In this document: piece by piece, positions 1 to 7,172 of the stretch
Position numbering within the stretch: position 1 is the first letter of the stretch
Layout of the letters: every line of letters starts with the position of its first letter
Origin: Rhizobium sp. WYJ-E13
Lineage (GTDB): Bacteria; Pseudomonadota; Alphaproteobacteria; Rhizobiales; Rhizobiaceae
Reading direction: 5' to 3'
DNA: 64,000 bases
Assembly (NCBI RefSeq): GCF_018987265.1
Contig: NZ_CP076854.1
Coordinates: forward strand, 434,001-498,000
Notes under the pieces: model-generated
What the model saw: the letters and a program-made list of their open reading frames with translations, nothing else
The model's database searches: none
What the model was told of the DNA's origin: nothing
Translations under genes and position numbers: made by a program

Positions 1-1
1 C

Positions 2-676
2 AATGGCCCGATCCACATTCATGTCGCCGAACAGGTCAAGGAAGTCGAGGATTGCCTTGCCTGGTCCGGCGCAAGGCCTGTCCAATGGCTGCTTGACCAC
101 ACGCCGGTCGATCAGCGCTGGTGCCTGATCCACGCAACCCATATGACCGAGGACGAAACGCGCCGTATGGCTAAGAGCGGTGCCATTGCCGGCCTCTGCC
201 CGATTACCGAAGCCAATCTCGGCGATGGGACATTTTCGGCGCCCCTGTTCCTGACGGAGGGTGGGCGCTTCGGCATCGGCTCGGATTCCAACATCCTGAT
301 TTCCGTTGCAGAAGAACTTCGCCAGCTCGAATATTCCGAGCGTCTGGCGCTGCGTGCGCGCAATGTCATCGCATCGACGGGTGGCTCCACCGGCCAGGCC
401 CTCTTTGAGCAGGCACTTGCAGGCGGCGGTGAGGCGCTGAAAGCGCCATCGGGCCTTGTCGCCGGCAACTATGCCGACATCGTTTCGCTCGATACCCGCG
501 CCGTTTCCTACCTTTCCGAGGATCGGCTGCTCGATCACTGGATCTTTGCCGGTGGTGTGGCGGTCGACAGCGTCTGGGCGCTCGGCCGAAAGCAGGTCGA
601 AAACGGACGCCATCTGCGACGCGACCTGATCGATCGCCGCTTCGTTGCCGCCATGAACGAGCTGTTGGCGGCATGA
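2..676 (+). CDS. hutF: Formimidoylglutamate deiminase, C-terminal part
   Basis: This enzyme hydrolyses N-formimino-L-glutamate to N-formyl-L-glutamate and ammonia in the histidine degradation route that uses HutF and HutG. The open frame enters from the left edge, so the N-terminal half is missing; 224 residues remain. The visible part begins near the amidohydrolase metal site (IHIHVAEQ, about residue 4) and continues through RPVQWLL and RWCLIHATHM, which are typical of HutF, to the GSDS segment around residue 97. The C-terminus is intact. hutC follows 58 bp downstream on the same strand, which supports a hut locus. The alternative, another amidohydrolase deaminase, is unlikely given the neighbour. 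Confidence 0.9.
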   Translation, partial: NGPIHIHVAEQVKEVEDCLAWSGARPVQWLLDHTPVDQRWCLIHATHMTEDETRRMAKSGAIAGLCPITEANLGDGTFSAPLFLTEGGRFGIGSDSNILISVAEELRQLEYSERLALRARNVIASTGGSTGQALFEQALAGGGEALKAPSGLVAGNYADIVSLDTRAVSYLSEDRLLDHWIFAGGVAVDSVWALGRKQVENGRHLRRDLIDRRFVAAMNELLAA

Positions 677-734
677 CGATCTTTCCTCGGCGCTTCCCAG
701 GCGGTACAGCGGGAGAGGAGCCGGAGCGCGACGG

Positions 735-1460
735 ATGAATGAACCCAAGGAAACGACCTTACACCAGCGTATCCTCAGCGATATCGAGGGCCGTATCGTC
801 TCGGGCGAATGGCCGCCGGGCTACCGCATTCCGTTCGAAGTGGAATTGACGAAGCAATACGACTGTTCCCGTATGACGGTGAACAAGGCCCTGACCCAGC
901 TGGTGAAGGCGGGTCTCATCGAACGCCGCAAGAAATCCGGCAGTTTCGTCATGCAGCCGCAGGCCCAGGCTGCAGTGCTTGAGATCCACGATATCAAGGC
1001 GGAGGTCCAGTCCCTCAATCTCGCCTATTCCTACAAGGTCGCAAAGCGCGTTCGCAGAAAAGCGCAGGCGCAGGACCGCCAGATGCTGGACCTGCAGCAA
1101 AATTCGAGCCTCATTGAGGTCATCTGTACGCATTACGCCGGATCGAAGCCATTTTGCCTGGAAAAGAGGTTGATCAACCTTCAAACCGTGCCAGAAGCAG
1201 CGGATGAGGAGTTCGAGCATACGGCGCCCGGCCCGTGGCTTCTGAGCCAGGTTCCCTGGAGTGCCGCCGAGCATAAGATCTTCGCCGTTGGTATTGATGA
1301 AGACGAAGGAGCCATGCTTTCCATCCCCGAGGCAACGGCCTGTCTCGTCGTCGAACGACGCACCTGGAACAAGTCCGGGCCGGTGACGCATGTGCGCTTC
1401 GTCTATCCCGGAAATCGACATGCGCTCTACGCGCGCTTTACCCCAGAAACAGTGAAATAG
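735..1460 (+). CDS. hutC: Histidine utilization repressor, GntR/UTRA family
   Basis: HutC represses hut genes and is released by urocanate. The 241-residue protein has an N-terminal GntR winged helix (about residues 8-75, with CSRMTVNKALTQLVKAGLIE as the recognition region) and a C-terminal UTRA effector domain (about 95-235, with YPGNRHALYARFTP near the end). The ATG at 735 follows a purine-rich stretch (GGGAGAGGAG, 711-720). It lies just after hutF on the same strand, the common arrangement in Rhizobiales. Family and role are well supported; the effector is inferred from the family. Confidence 0.9.
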   Translation: MNEPKETTLHQRILSDIEGRIVSGEWPPGYRIPFEVELTKQYDCSRMTVNKALTQLVKAGLIERRKKSGSFVMQPQAQAAVLEIHDIKAEVQSLNLAYSYKVAKRVRRKAQAQDRQMLDLQQNSSLIEVICTHYAGSKPFCLEKRLINLQTVPEAADEEFEHTAPGPWLLSQVPWSAAEHKIFAVGIDEDEGAMLSIPEATACLVVERRTWNKSGPVTHVRFVYPGNRHALYARFTPETVK

Positions 1461-1481
1461 ATTTGATTTTCAATTGAAAAA

Positions 1482-1510
1482 GCGTCCGGTCACCTCGTAT
1501 GACCGAACGC
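1482..1510. terminator. Hairpin between convergent hutC and lacI, likely terminator
   Basis: Arms of 11 bases at 1482-1492 and 1500-1510 pair with one mismatch around a 7-base loop. On the minus strand the stem is followed directly by TTTTT (1477-1481 complement), the form of a Rho-independent terminator for leftward transcription from lacI. On the plus strand it sits 22 bp after hutC but has only a weak T-rich tail. The rest of 1511-1764 holds no gene that I can support. Confidence 0.6.
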
Positions 1511-1671
1511 CTGTTGTTGCCGCCGCAATGGGTCGACGGTTTCCAATAGAAGGCGATTTTCCTGACGTCAACATCTCTAGAACAGGGGTATTGCGAAAGT
1601 CGATGCCTACAAGCAAATGATGGATGATCACGGTCCGGCTGTTTCGATATGTTTGAAGATTATCTCTGCTT

Positions 1672-1694
1672 CTTGCTGAATTGCGTTCAGCAAG
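1672..1694. repeat. Perfect 9-bp inverted repeat
   Basis: CTTGCTGAA (1672-1680) and TTCAGCAAG (1686-1694) form a perfect stem with a 5-base loop in the non-coding stretch downstream of the minus-strand lacI gene. There is no T-tract on either side, so it may be a transcript-end structure or a binding site; the function is unknown. Confidence 0.4.
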
Positions 1695-1764
1695 AGCCAA
1701 GCCGCGATTGGTCCGGTCGACAGAAGCAAGAATCGAAAAAAGCGGCTGTGCCAGCGCAAGGCGT

Positions 1765-2790
1765 TTAAGCTTCTTGGGCTTCCGGAATGAGCGGCGGCAC
1801 CTGGATGACGACAGGTTTATTCGCCCCGGATTCGATGAGCTCGAACACTTTCGTCAGCATGCCCGGTACATCCTGGCGCACCATCTCGATGCCGTTGCCG
1901 AGCAGGGTGACGAAAGGGTCCCAGTCGAAGCAGCCGAGGACCAGGGTGCGGTCGTCGAGGTGACCGGAGCGGCGGATCCAGCGCATGACGCCTTCGAGGG
2001 AGATCGTCGAGTTGACGAACATGCCTTTCGGCAGGGCATCGCCGCCAAGGGCACGCTCGTCCAGCGCCTTTTCGGCTTTTTCCGGCGCGTAACCACAGGC
2101 GAGGATATTCTCCTCGTGAACGGCAACGCCGAGATCCGCATGTGCCTCTCGGAATCCGCGGATACGTTCGGCCGTGTTGTGATCGCTGCCGCGGCCACCG
2201 ATGAAGAGCAGAGGTTCCATCTTGCCCAGCCGCTGCTCGCTGTTTTTCAAAATACGGCGCGTCAGCTCCCGCGCGCCGGCAAAATTGTCCGAGATGACCG
2301 AGGGGGCGAGCGTCCCGGGCAGGTCGAGATTGAGGCTGCGCACACCGGCCGCCGCACACATTTCAGTGATCCGGTCGGGATCGGTCGCGCCTGTCGCGAT
2401 CAGGCATTCGACCTGATAGGAGAGCATGGTGCGCGCCGCCTCGACCTCCAGCTGAGGATCGCGCCGCGTGCAGGTGATGATCGGGAAGAGGCCGCGCGCA
2501 CGCGCCATGTCTTCGAAGGTTTCGACGATCGAGCCGAAATAGCGATTATCGTATTTCGGCACGATCATGCCGATGATGTGGGATTTTTCACGCCGCAGCA
2601 GGCTCGCCTGCATGTTCAGCGCATAACCCTGCTCCTCGGCGATCCGCATGATCTTTTCGGCGAGCTGAACACTGATCCTGCGCTTCTTCCAGTTGCCGTT
2701 GAGCACGGCGCTGACGGCGCTCGCCGATGTGCCGGCAAGCTCCGCCAGGTCGTAAATCGTCGTGCGCTTCGTCTGCTTCACCTGATTCAA
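1765..2790 (-). CDS. LacI-family regulator of the ribitol operon
   Basis: This is a sugar-responsive repressor that probably controls the divergent pentitol operon. The N-terminal LacI helix-turn-helix (TTIYDLAELAGTSASAVSAV, about residues 10-29) is followed by a periplasmic-binding-protein-like ligand domain (about 65-335). I chose the TTG start at 2790 because a strong GGAGAGG lies 5 bases upstream and it gives 341 residues, the usual length. A longer frame reaches 3048 but would run through the operator and promoter. A 30-bp near-palindrome lies 60 bp upstream of this start, between it and the binding-protein gene. Ribitol or D-ribulose as inducer is inferred from neighbours. Confidence 0.88.
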   Translation of the reverse strand: MNQVKQTKRTTIYDLAELAGTSASAVSAVLNGNWKKRRISVQLAEKIMRIAEEQGYALNMQASLLRREKSHIIGMIVPKYDNRYFGSIVETFEDMARARGLFPIITCTRRDPQLEVEAARTMLSYQVECLIATGATDPDRITEMCAAAGVRSLNLDLPGTLAPSVISDNFAGARELTRRILKNSEQRLGKMEPLLFIGGRGSDHNTAERIRGFREAHADLGVAVHEENILACGYAPEKAEKALDERALGGDALPKGMFVNSTISLEGVMRWIRRSGHLDDRTLVLGCFDWDPFVTLLGNGIEMVRQDVPGMLTKVFELIESGANKPVVIQVPPLIPEAQEA

Positions 2791-2850
2791 AATGTCCCTC
2801 TCCGTTTGGGCTAACTTGACATCAAACGATAGAAGTGGCAATTCTTGCTT

Positions 2851-2880
2851 CATCGATTGAGCAAGCTTGCGCAATCGATG
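2851..2880. promoter_or_regulatory. 30-bp near-perfect palindrome, candidate LacI-family operator
   Basis: The half-site CATCGATTG is mirrored exactly by CAATCGATG, and the centre is AAGCTT; only one base pair (positions 2860/2871) breaks the symmetry over 30 bp. It lies in the divergent region between the lacI-type regulator and the binding-protein gene, where such regulators bind. The size and even-numbered centre fit a LacI-family dimer site. The rest of 2791-3063 would hold promoters for both directions, but I cannot assign -35 and -10 boxes with confidence. Confidence 0.65.
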
Positions 2881-3063
2881 ATACAAGCCGGCAGTGAAAA
2901 GTTGGCGCAGGGAGGTATTTCTAAGAAGCTGCGGAGAGACTGTGCTTTTGCAGGGCGCTTTGCTCGTCGTTTTCATGGCAGCGAAGGCGGCGGCGAGCGG
3001 GCGAACCGTGGTGACTTCCAGCAATGCCTGGGCCTGTCTTTTAATCACACCAAGGAGGAGAAA

Positions 3064-4110
3064 ATGAATTATCGCAATTTGCTTATGGCCTCAGTGACCG
3101 TTTTCATGGGTCTTGCCGGTGCCGCCTCGGCTCAGGAAGCTGCGACCGTCGCTTTCCTGATGCCCGACCAGGCATCCACCCGCTATGAGCAGCACGACTT
3201 TCCCGGCTTCAAGGCCGAGATGGAAAAGCTGTGCCCGAAGTGCACCGTGATCTATCAGAACGCCAACGCTGATGCCTCTCTGCAGCAGCAGCAGTTCAAC
3301 TCGGTGATCGCCCAGGGCGCCAAGGTCGTCGTTCTCGACCCCGTCGATTCGGCCGCTGCCGCCGGTCTCGTCGAGATCGCCCAATCCCAGGACGTGAAGG
3401 TCATCGCCTATGACCGCCCGATCCCGGACAAGCCGGCCGATTATTACGTTTCTTTCGACAATGAAGGCATCGGCTATGCGATTGCCAAGTCGCTCGTCGA
3501 GCATCTGAAGGCTTCGGGCGTTGCCGATGGCGCGGGTGTGCTCGAAATCAACGGCTCGCCGACCGATGCGGCCGCCGGCCTGATCCGCGACGGTATCCAT
3601 CGCGGCCTCAAGGAATCGGCCTATAAGACGCTTGCCGAATATGACACGCCGGAATGGGCGCCGCCGAAGGCACAGGAATGGGCTGCCGGCCAGATCACCC
3701 GCTTCGGCGCCGACATCAAGGGTGTCGTCGCTGCCAATGACGGCACTGCCGGTGGTGCGATTGCCGCCTTCAAGGCCGCCGGCGTGAAGCCGGTTCCGCC
3801 GGTCACCGGCAATGATGCGACGATCGCGGCCCTTCAGCTCATTATTTCCGGCGACCAGTACAACACGATTTCGAAACCATCCGAAATCGTCGCGGCATCC
3901 GCCGCTAATGTTGCTGTGCAAATGATCAAGGGCGAAAAGCCGGAAGCCAAGACGACGCTCTACAATACGCCGTCGCAGCTCTTCATCCCCGCCGTCGTGA
4001 CCGCCGAGAACATCAAGGCCGAAATCTTCGACAAGAAGATCCAGACGCCTGAGCAGATCTGCACCGGCGAATATGCCGAAGGCTGCAAGAAGCTTGGCAT
4101 CACCAACTAA
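3064..4110 (+). CDS. Sugar ABC transporter substrate-binding protein (XylF/RbsB-like)
   Basis: This is the periplasmic binding protein of a CUT2-type sugar importer, here probably for ribitol or a related pentitol. It has 348 residues. The N-terminus (MNYRNLLMASVTVFMG...ASA) is a signal peptide with cleavage near residue 23, followed by a peripla_BP_4 domain that resembles XylF. The ATG at 3064 is preceded by a near-ideal AAGGAGGAG 3 bases upstream; the frame is open further up but would lack a signal peptide. It is the first gene of an operon with ATPase, permease, dehydrogenase and kinase. A 9-bp hairpin directly follows the stop codon. Confidence 0.9.
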   Translation: MNYRNLLMASVTVFMGLAGAASAQEAATVAFLMPDQASTRYEQHDFPGFKAEMEKLCPKCTVIYQNANADASLQQQQFNSVIAQGAKVVVLDPVDSAAAAGLVEIAQSQDVKVIAYDRPIPDKPADYYVSFDNEGIGYAIAKSLVEHLKASGVADGAGVLEINGSPTDAAAGLIRDGIHRGLKESAYKTLAEYDTPEWAPPKAQEWAAGQITRFGADIKGVVAANDGTAGGAIAAFKAAGVKPVPPVTGNDATIAALQLIISGDQYNTISKPSEIVAASAANVAVQMIKGEKPEAKTTLYNTPSQLFIPAVVTAENIKAEIFDKKIQTPEQICTGEYAEGCKKLGITN

Positions 4111-4126
4111 ACGCGCTTGAGTGAGC

Positions 4127-4151
4127 TCCGGCCGCGCCTGTTGCGGCCGGA
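4127..4151 (+). other. GC-rich hairpin between binding-protein and ATPase genes
   Basis: TCCGGCCGC and GCGGCCGGA pair over 9 bp around a 7-base loop (4136-4142). It starts 16 bp after the binding-protein stop codon and 29 bp before the ATPase start. Such structures in ABC operons often stabilise the upstream message or act as a partial terminator so that the binding protein is made in excess. There is no T-tract, so I do not call it a terminator. Confidence 0.55.
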
Positions 4152-4179
4152 TGCCCCCATGGCAAGAAGGACTGCCCCC

Positions 4180-5001
4180 ATGAGCAGGGACGTGAAGGAT
4201 ATGCCGGAGAAGGGTCAGACGATCCTCCGGTTGAGCAATATTTCCAAGAATTTCGGCGCGGTGTCGGCGCTGACCGATATCGAGCTCGAAGTGAAAGCTG
4301 GCGAAGTCGTGGCGCTGGTCGGCGATAACGGTGCCGGCAAGTCGACGCTGATCAAGGTTCTGGCCGGCGTGCATCAACCTTCTTCAGGAATGATCGAATT
4401 TTGCGGCCAGAACGTCACGCTGGACAGTCCGGGCAGAGCGTTGGAACTCGGCATTGCCACCGTCTTCCAGGATTTGGCACTCTGCGAAAACCTTGATGTC
4501 GTGGCCAACCTCTTCCTCGGCCATGAAATCTCTCCCTGGGGCCTCGATGAGGTCGCCATGGAAGTGCGCGCCTGGACGCTGCTGAGGGAACTTGCCGCCC
4601 GCATCCCCTCGGTGCGCGAGCCGATCGCCTCGCTCTCGGGCGGCCAGCGCCAGACAGTCGCCATCGCCCGCTCGCTGCTGCTCGATCCGAAGATCATCAT
4701 GCTCGACGAACCGACCGCAGCTCTCGGCGTCGCCCAGACTGCCGAAGTATTGAACCTCATCGAGCGGGTACGCGAACGCGGCCTCGGGGTCATCATCATC
4801 AGCCATAATATGGAAGACGTGCGTGCCGTTGCCGACCGCATCGTCGTGCTGCGCCTCGGGCGCAACAACGGCGTCTTCACGCCCGATTCGTCCAATCAGG
4901 AACTCGTCGCGGCCATTACCGGCGCCACCGAAAACGCGGTCTCCCGGCGGATCGAGCGCAAGACGGGCGCTGCCCACGAAACCAGCGGGAGGCCCGCATG
5001 A
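4180..5001 (+). CDS. Sugar ABC transporter ATP-binding protein, single domain
   Basis: This is the cytoplasmic ATPase that energises sugar import. It has 273 residues with one ABC cassette: Walker A GDNGAGKST (48-56), signature LSGGQRQ, Walker B IIMLDEPTA, and a switch histidine in IISHNM. The single cassette differs from classic RbsA/XylG proteins, which carry two. I chose the ATG at 4180 because AAGAAGGA lies about 8 bases upstream; a TTG at 4117 in the same frame would put the 9-bp hairpin inside the gene. Its stop overlaps the permease start by 4 bp, so translation is probably coupled. Confidence 0.9.
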   Translation: MSRDVKDMPEKGQTILRLSNISKNFGAVSALTDIELEVKAGEVVALVGDNGAGKSTLIKVLAGVHQPSSGMIEFCGQNVTLDSPGRALELGIATVFQDLALCENLDVVANLFLGHEISPWGLDEVAMEVRAWTLLRELAARIPSVREPIASLSGGQRQTVAIARSLLLDPKIIMLDEPTAALGVAQTAEVLNLIERVRERGLGVIIISHNMEDVRAVADRIVVLRLGRNNGVFTPDSSNQELVAAITGATENAVSRRIERKTGAAHETSGRPA

Positions 5002-6257
5002 GCCAGAAGATGTCAGAGACTATCCGCCAGCCGGCCGCCCTCGACCGCAGTGATGAGCGCGTACGCCATGACGACAACATTATGGGCATGACCAAGGCCT
5101 TCTTCGACCGCGTACGCTCGGGCGATCTCGGCATGCTGCCGGTTTTCGTCGGCCTGATCGTCATTTCGACGGTCTTTTCGCTGCTCAATCCGGTATTTCT
5201 CGCGCCGAACAATCTCGTCAACCTGCTGTTTGATTGTGCCACCGTCGGGGTGATCTCGCTCGGCATCGTCTGCGTGCTGATGCTCGGCGAAATCGACCTC
5301 TCGGTCGGCTCTATGAGCGGGCTTTCCTCCGCCATTCTCGGCGTACTCTGGGTTAATATGGGCTGGCCGATTCCGCTCGCGATCCTGGTTGCGATTGCTG
5401 CCGGCATCGTCGTCGGCTCGCTCTATGCGGTGCTTTATAACAGGCTCGGCATGCCGAGTTTCGTCGCCACGCTTGCCGGCCTGCTCGCGCTGCTCGGCAT
5501 GCAGCTCTATATCCTTGGACCGACAGGCAGCATCAATCTGCCCTATGCCTCGCCACTCGTCCGCTTCGGACAGATCCTGGTCATGCCCGACTGGCTGTCC
5601 TATCTGCTGGCCCTGTTGCCGGGTATCACCCTTGTCGTCAACGAATTGCGCAAGCGCCGCCAGCGCCAAGCTTCGAATCTCTCTTCACCACCGGTAGGTG
5701 CGCTCGCGATCAAGGCAATCCTGCTGACAGCAGCCCTCGAATTTGCCGTCTATTATCTCAATCTCGGCCGAGGCGTGCCGTGGATGTTCGGCCTCTTCGT
5801 CGCCATCGCCGTGATCCTGAATTATGCGCTGACCCGCACCAAATGGGGACGCTCGATGTTTGCCGTCGGCGGCAATCGCGAAGCGGCGCGCCGCGCCGGC
5901 ATCAATGTGCGCCGCATCTATTTGAGCGCCTTCGTCCTCTGCTCGACGCTTGCCACGATCGGCGGCATTCTATCGGCCTCGCGGCTTGCCTCCTCCAGCC
6001 AGCAGGCCGGCACGGGTGACGTGAACCTCAACGCAATCGCGGCAGCGGTCATTGGCGGCACCAGCCTCTTCGGCGGCCGTGGCAGCGCCTATTCGGCCCT
6101 GCTCGGCATCATCGTCATCCAGGCGATTTCCAACGGGCTGACGCTTCTCAATCTGAGCTCGTCGCTTCGTTACATGATCACAGGCGCGGTTTTGGCGATC
6201 GCCGTCATCGTCGATTCGCTTGCCCGCCGGTCCCGCGTCAGCCACGGCCGCGCCTGA
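4998..6257 (+). CDS. Sugar ABC transporter permease (XylH/RbsC-like)
   Basis: This is the membrane channel subunit of the pentitol importer. The 419-residue protein has about ten hydrophobic segments of the BPD_transp_2 fold, with the family motifs GEIDLSVGSMSG (about residue 96) and GGTSLFGGRGS (near 350). A hydrophilic loop rich in Arg and Gln around residues 215-230 makes it longer than RbsC and similar to XylH. The start overlaps the ATPase stop by 4 bp (ATGA). It is followed 25 bp later by the dehydrogenase gene. Confidence 0.9.
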   Translation: MSQKMSETIRQPAALDRSDERVRHDDNIMGMTKAFFDRVRSGDLGMLPVFVGLIVISTVFSLLNPVFLAPNNLVNLLFDCATVGVISLGIVCVLMLGEIDLSVGSMSGLSSAILGVLWVNMGWPIPLAILVAIAAGIVVGSLYAVLYNRLGMPSFVATLAGLLALLGMQLYILGPTGSINLPYASPLVRFGQILVMPDWLSYLLALLPGITLVVNELRKRRQRQASNLSSPPVGALAIKAILLTAALEFAVYYLNLGRGVPWMFGLFVAIAVILNYALTRTKWGRSMFAVGGNREAARRAGINVRRIYLSAFVLCSTLATIGGILSASRLASSSQQAGTGDVNLNAIAAAVIGGTSLFGGRGSAYSALLGIIVIQAISNGLTLLNLSSSLRYMITGAVLAIAVIVDSLARRSRVSHGRA

Positions 6258-6282
6258 TTAGACATTCTCAAGGAGTATTCGC

Positions 6283-7011
6283 ATGACTGATCTCATGAAA
6301 GGCAAGGTTGCCGCGATCACCGGTGCTGCATCGGGTATCGGCCTGGAATGCGCCCGTACGCTTCATGCCGAAGGCGCAACTGTCGTGCTCGTCGATCGTG
6401 CCAAGGACAAGCTCGAGGCGCTTTGCAAGGAGATCGGCGAGGGTGCCCTGCCGCTTGTCGTCGATCTTCTCGACGGTCCACAGGTCTCCGGCATGCTGCC
6501 GCGCATTCTGGAATTGGCCGGCCGTCTCGATATTTTCCACGCCAATGCCGGTGCCTATATCGGCGGCCCGGTCGCTGAAGGCGATCCGGATGCCTGGGAC
6601 CGGATGCTCAACCTTAACATCAATGCGGCCTTCCGCTCGGTCCATGCGGTGCTGCCGCACATGATCGCGCAGAAGTCCGGCGACATTCTCTTCACGAGTT
6701 CGATCGCTGGCGTCGTGCCCGTCGTCTGGGAGCCGATCTATACGGCGTCGAAATTTGCCGTTCAGGCTTTCGTGCACTCCACCCGCCGCCAGGTCGCCCA
6801 GCATGGCGTGCGTGTCGGCGCGGTGCTGCCGGGTCCGGTCGTCACAGCCCTGCTCGACGATTGGCCGAAGGCCAAAATGGAAGAGGCGCTTGCCAATGGC
6901 AGCTTGATGCAGCCAAAGGAGGTGGCCGATGCCGTGCTGTTCATGTTGTCGCGGCCGCGCAATGTGACGGTCCGCGATCTGGTCATCCTGCCGAACAGCG
7001 TCGACCTCTGA
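6283..7011 (+). CDS. rbtD: Ribitol 2-dehydrogenase, short-chain dehydrogenase family
   Basis: This enzyme oxidises ribitol to D-ribulose with NAD+. It has 242 residues with the SDR cofactor motif TGAASGIG (13-20), HANAG, and the catalytic Ser140, Tyr153 and Lys157 (YTASK). Long stretches agree, as I recall them, with the Klebsiella ribitol dehydrogenase, for example [15 protein letters not shown] and the C-terminus VILPNSVDL, so the substrate call is unusually firm for an SDR. A Shine-Dalgarno AAGGAG lies about 8 bases before the ATG. It sits between a sugar importer and a pentulose kinase, as expected for a pentitol pathway. Confidence 0.9.
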   Translation: MTDLMKGKVAAITGAASGIGLECARTLHAEGATVVLVDRAKDKLEALCKEIGEGALPLVVDLLDGPQVSGMLPRILELAGRLDIFHANAGAYIGGPVAEGDPDAWDRMLNLNINAAFRSVHAVLPHMIAQKSGDILFTSSIAGVVPVVWEPIYTASKFAVQAFVHSTRRQVAQHGVRVGAVLPGPVVTALLDDWPKAKMEEALANGSLMQPKEVADAVLFMLSRPRNVTVRDLVILPNSVDL

Positions 7012-7026
7012 GGTTGACAGGTTCGG

Positions 7027-7139
7027 TTCCGGATTGCTCCAGAGCAATTCCAGCAAAAGTGTGTAGCGGTCTTGCGTCCGGAATTGCGTGAAAACAAAGA
7101 GAGCATTTCCGTTATCGGAAGAAAACGGAAATGCTCTAG
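7027..7139. repeat. Rhizobial intergenic repeat with palindromic end
   Basis: This 113-bp non-coding stretch sits between the dehydrogenase and kinase genes. It has a left motif with ATTGCTC/GAGCAAT arms, a core resembling GTCCGGAATTGCGTGAAAAC, and a right hairpin with perfect 14-bp arms (7100-7113 and 7124-7137, AGAGCATTTCCGTT) around a 10-base loop. I recognise the core from memory as a repeat found many times in Rhizobium and Agrobacterium genomes (RIME-like). Within the operon the hairpin could reduce or stabilise read-through into the kinase gene. Confidence 0.7.
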
Positions 7140-7172
7140 AAACCTGATATTGCCGATTTGAAACGAGAGATC

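Noticed and set aside
1681..2814. 377-codon plus-strand frame
   Set aside because: It lies opposite the lacI-type gene, which has full family features; long antisense frames are common in GC-rich DNA.
3091..4377. 428-codon minus-strand frame
   Set aside because: It is opposite the binding-protein and ATPase genes and has no family character.
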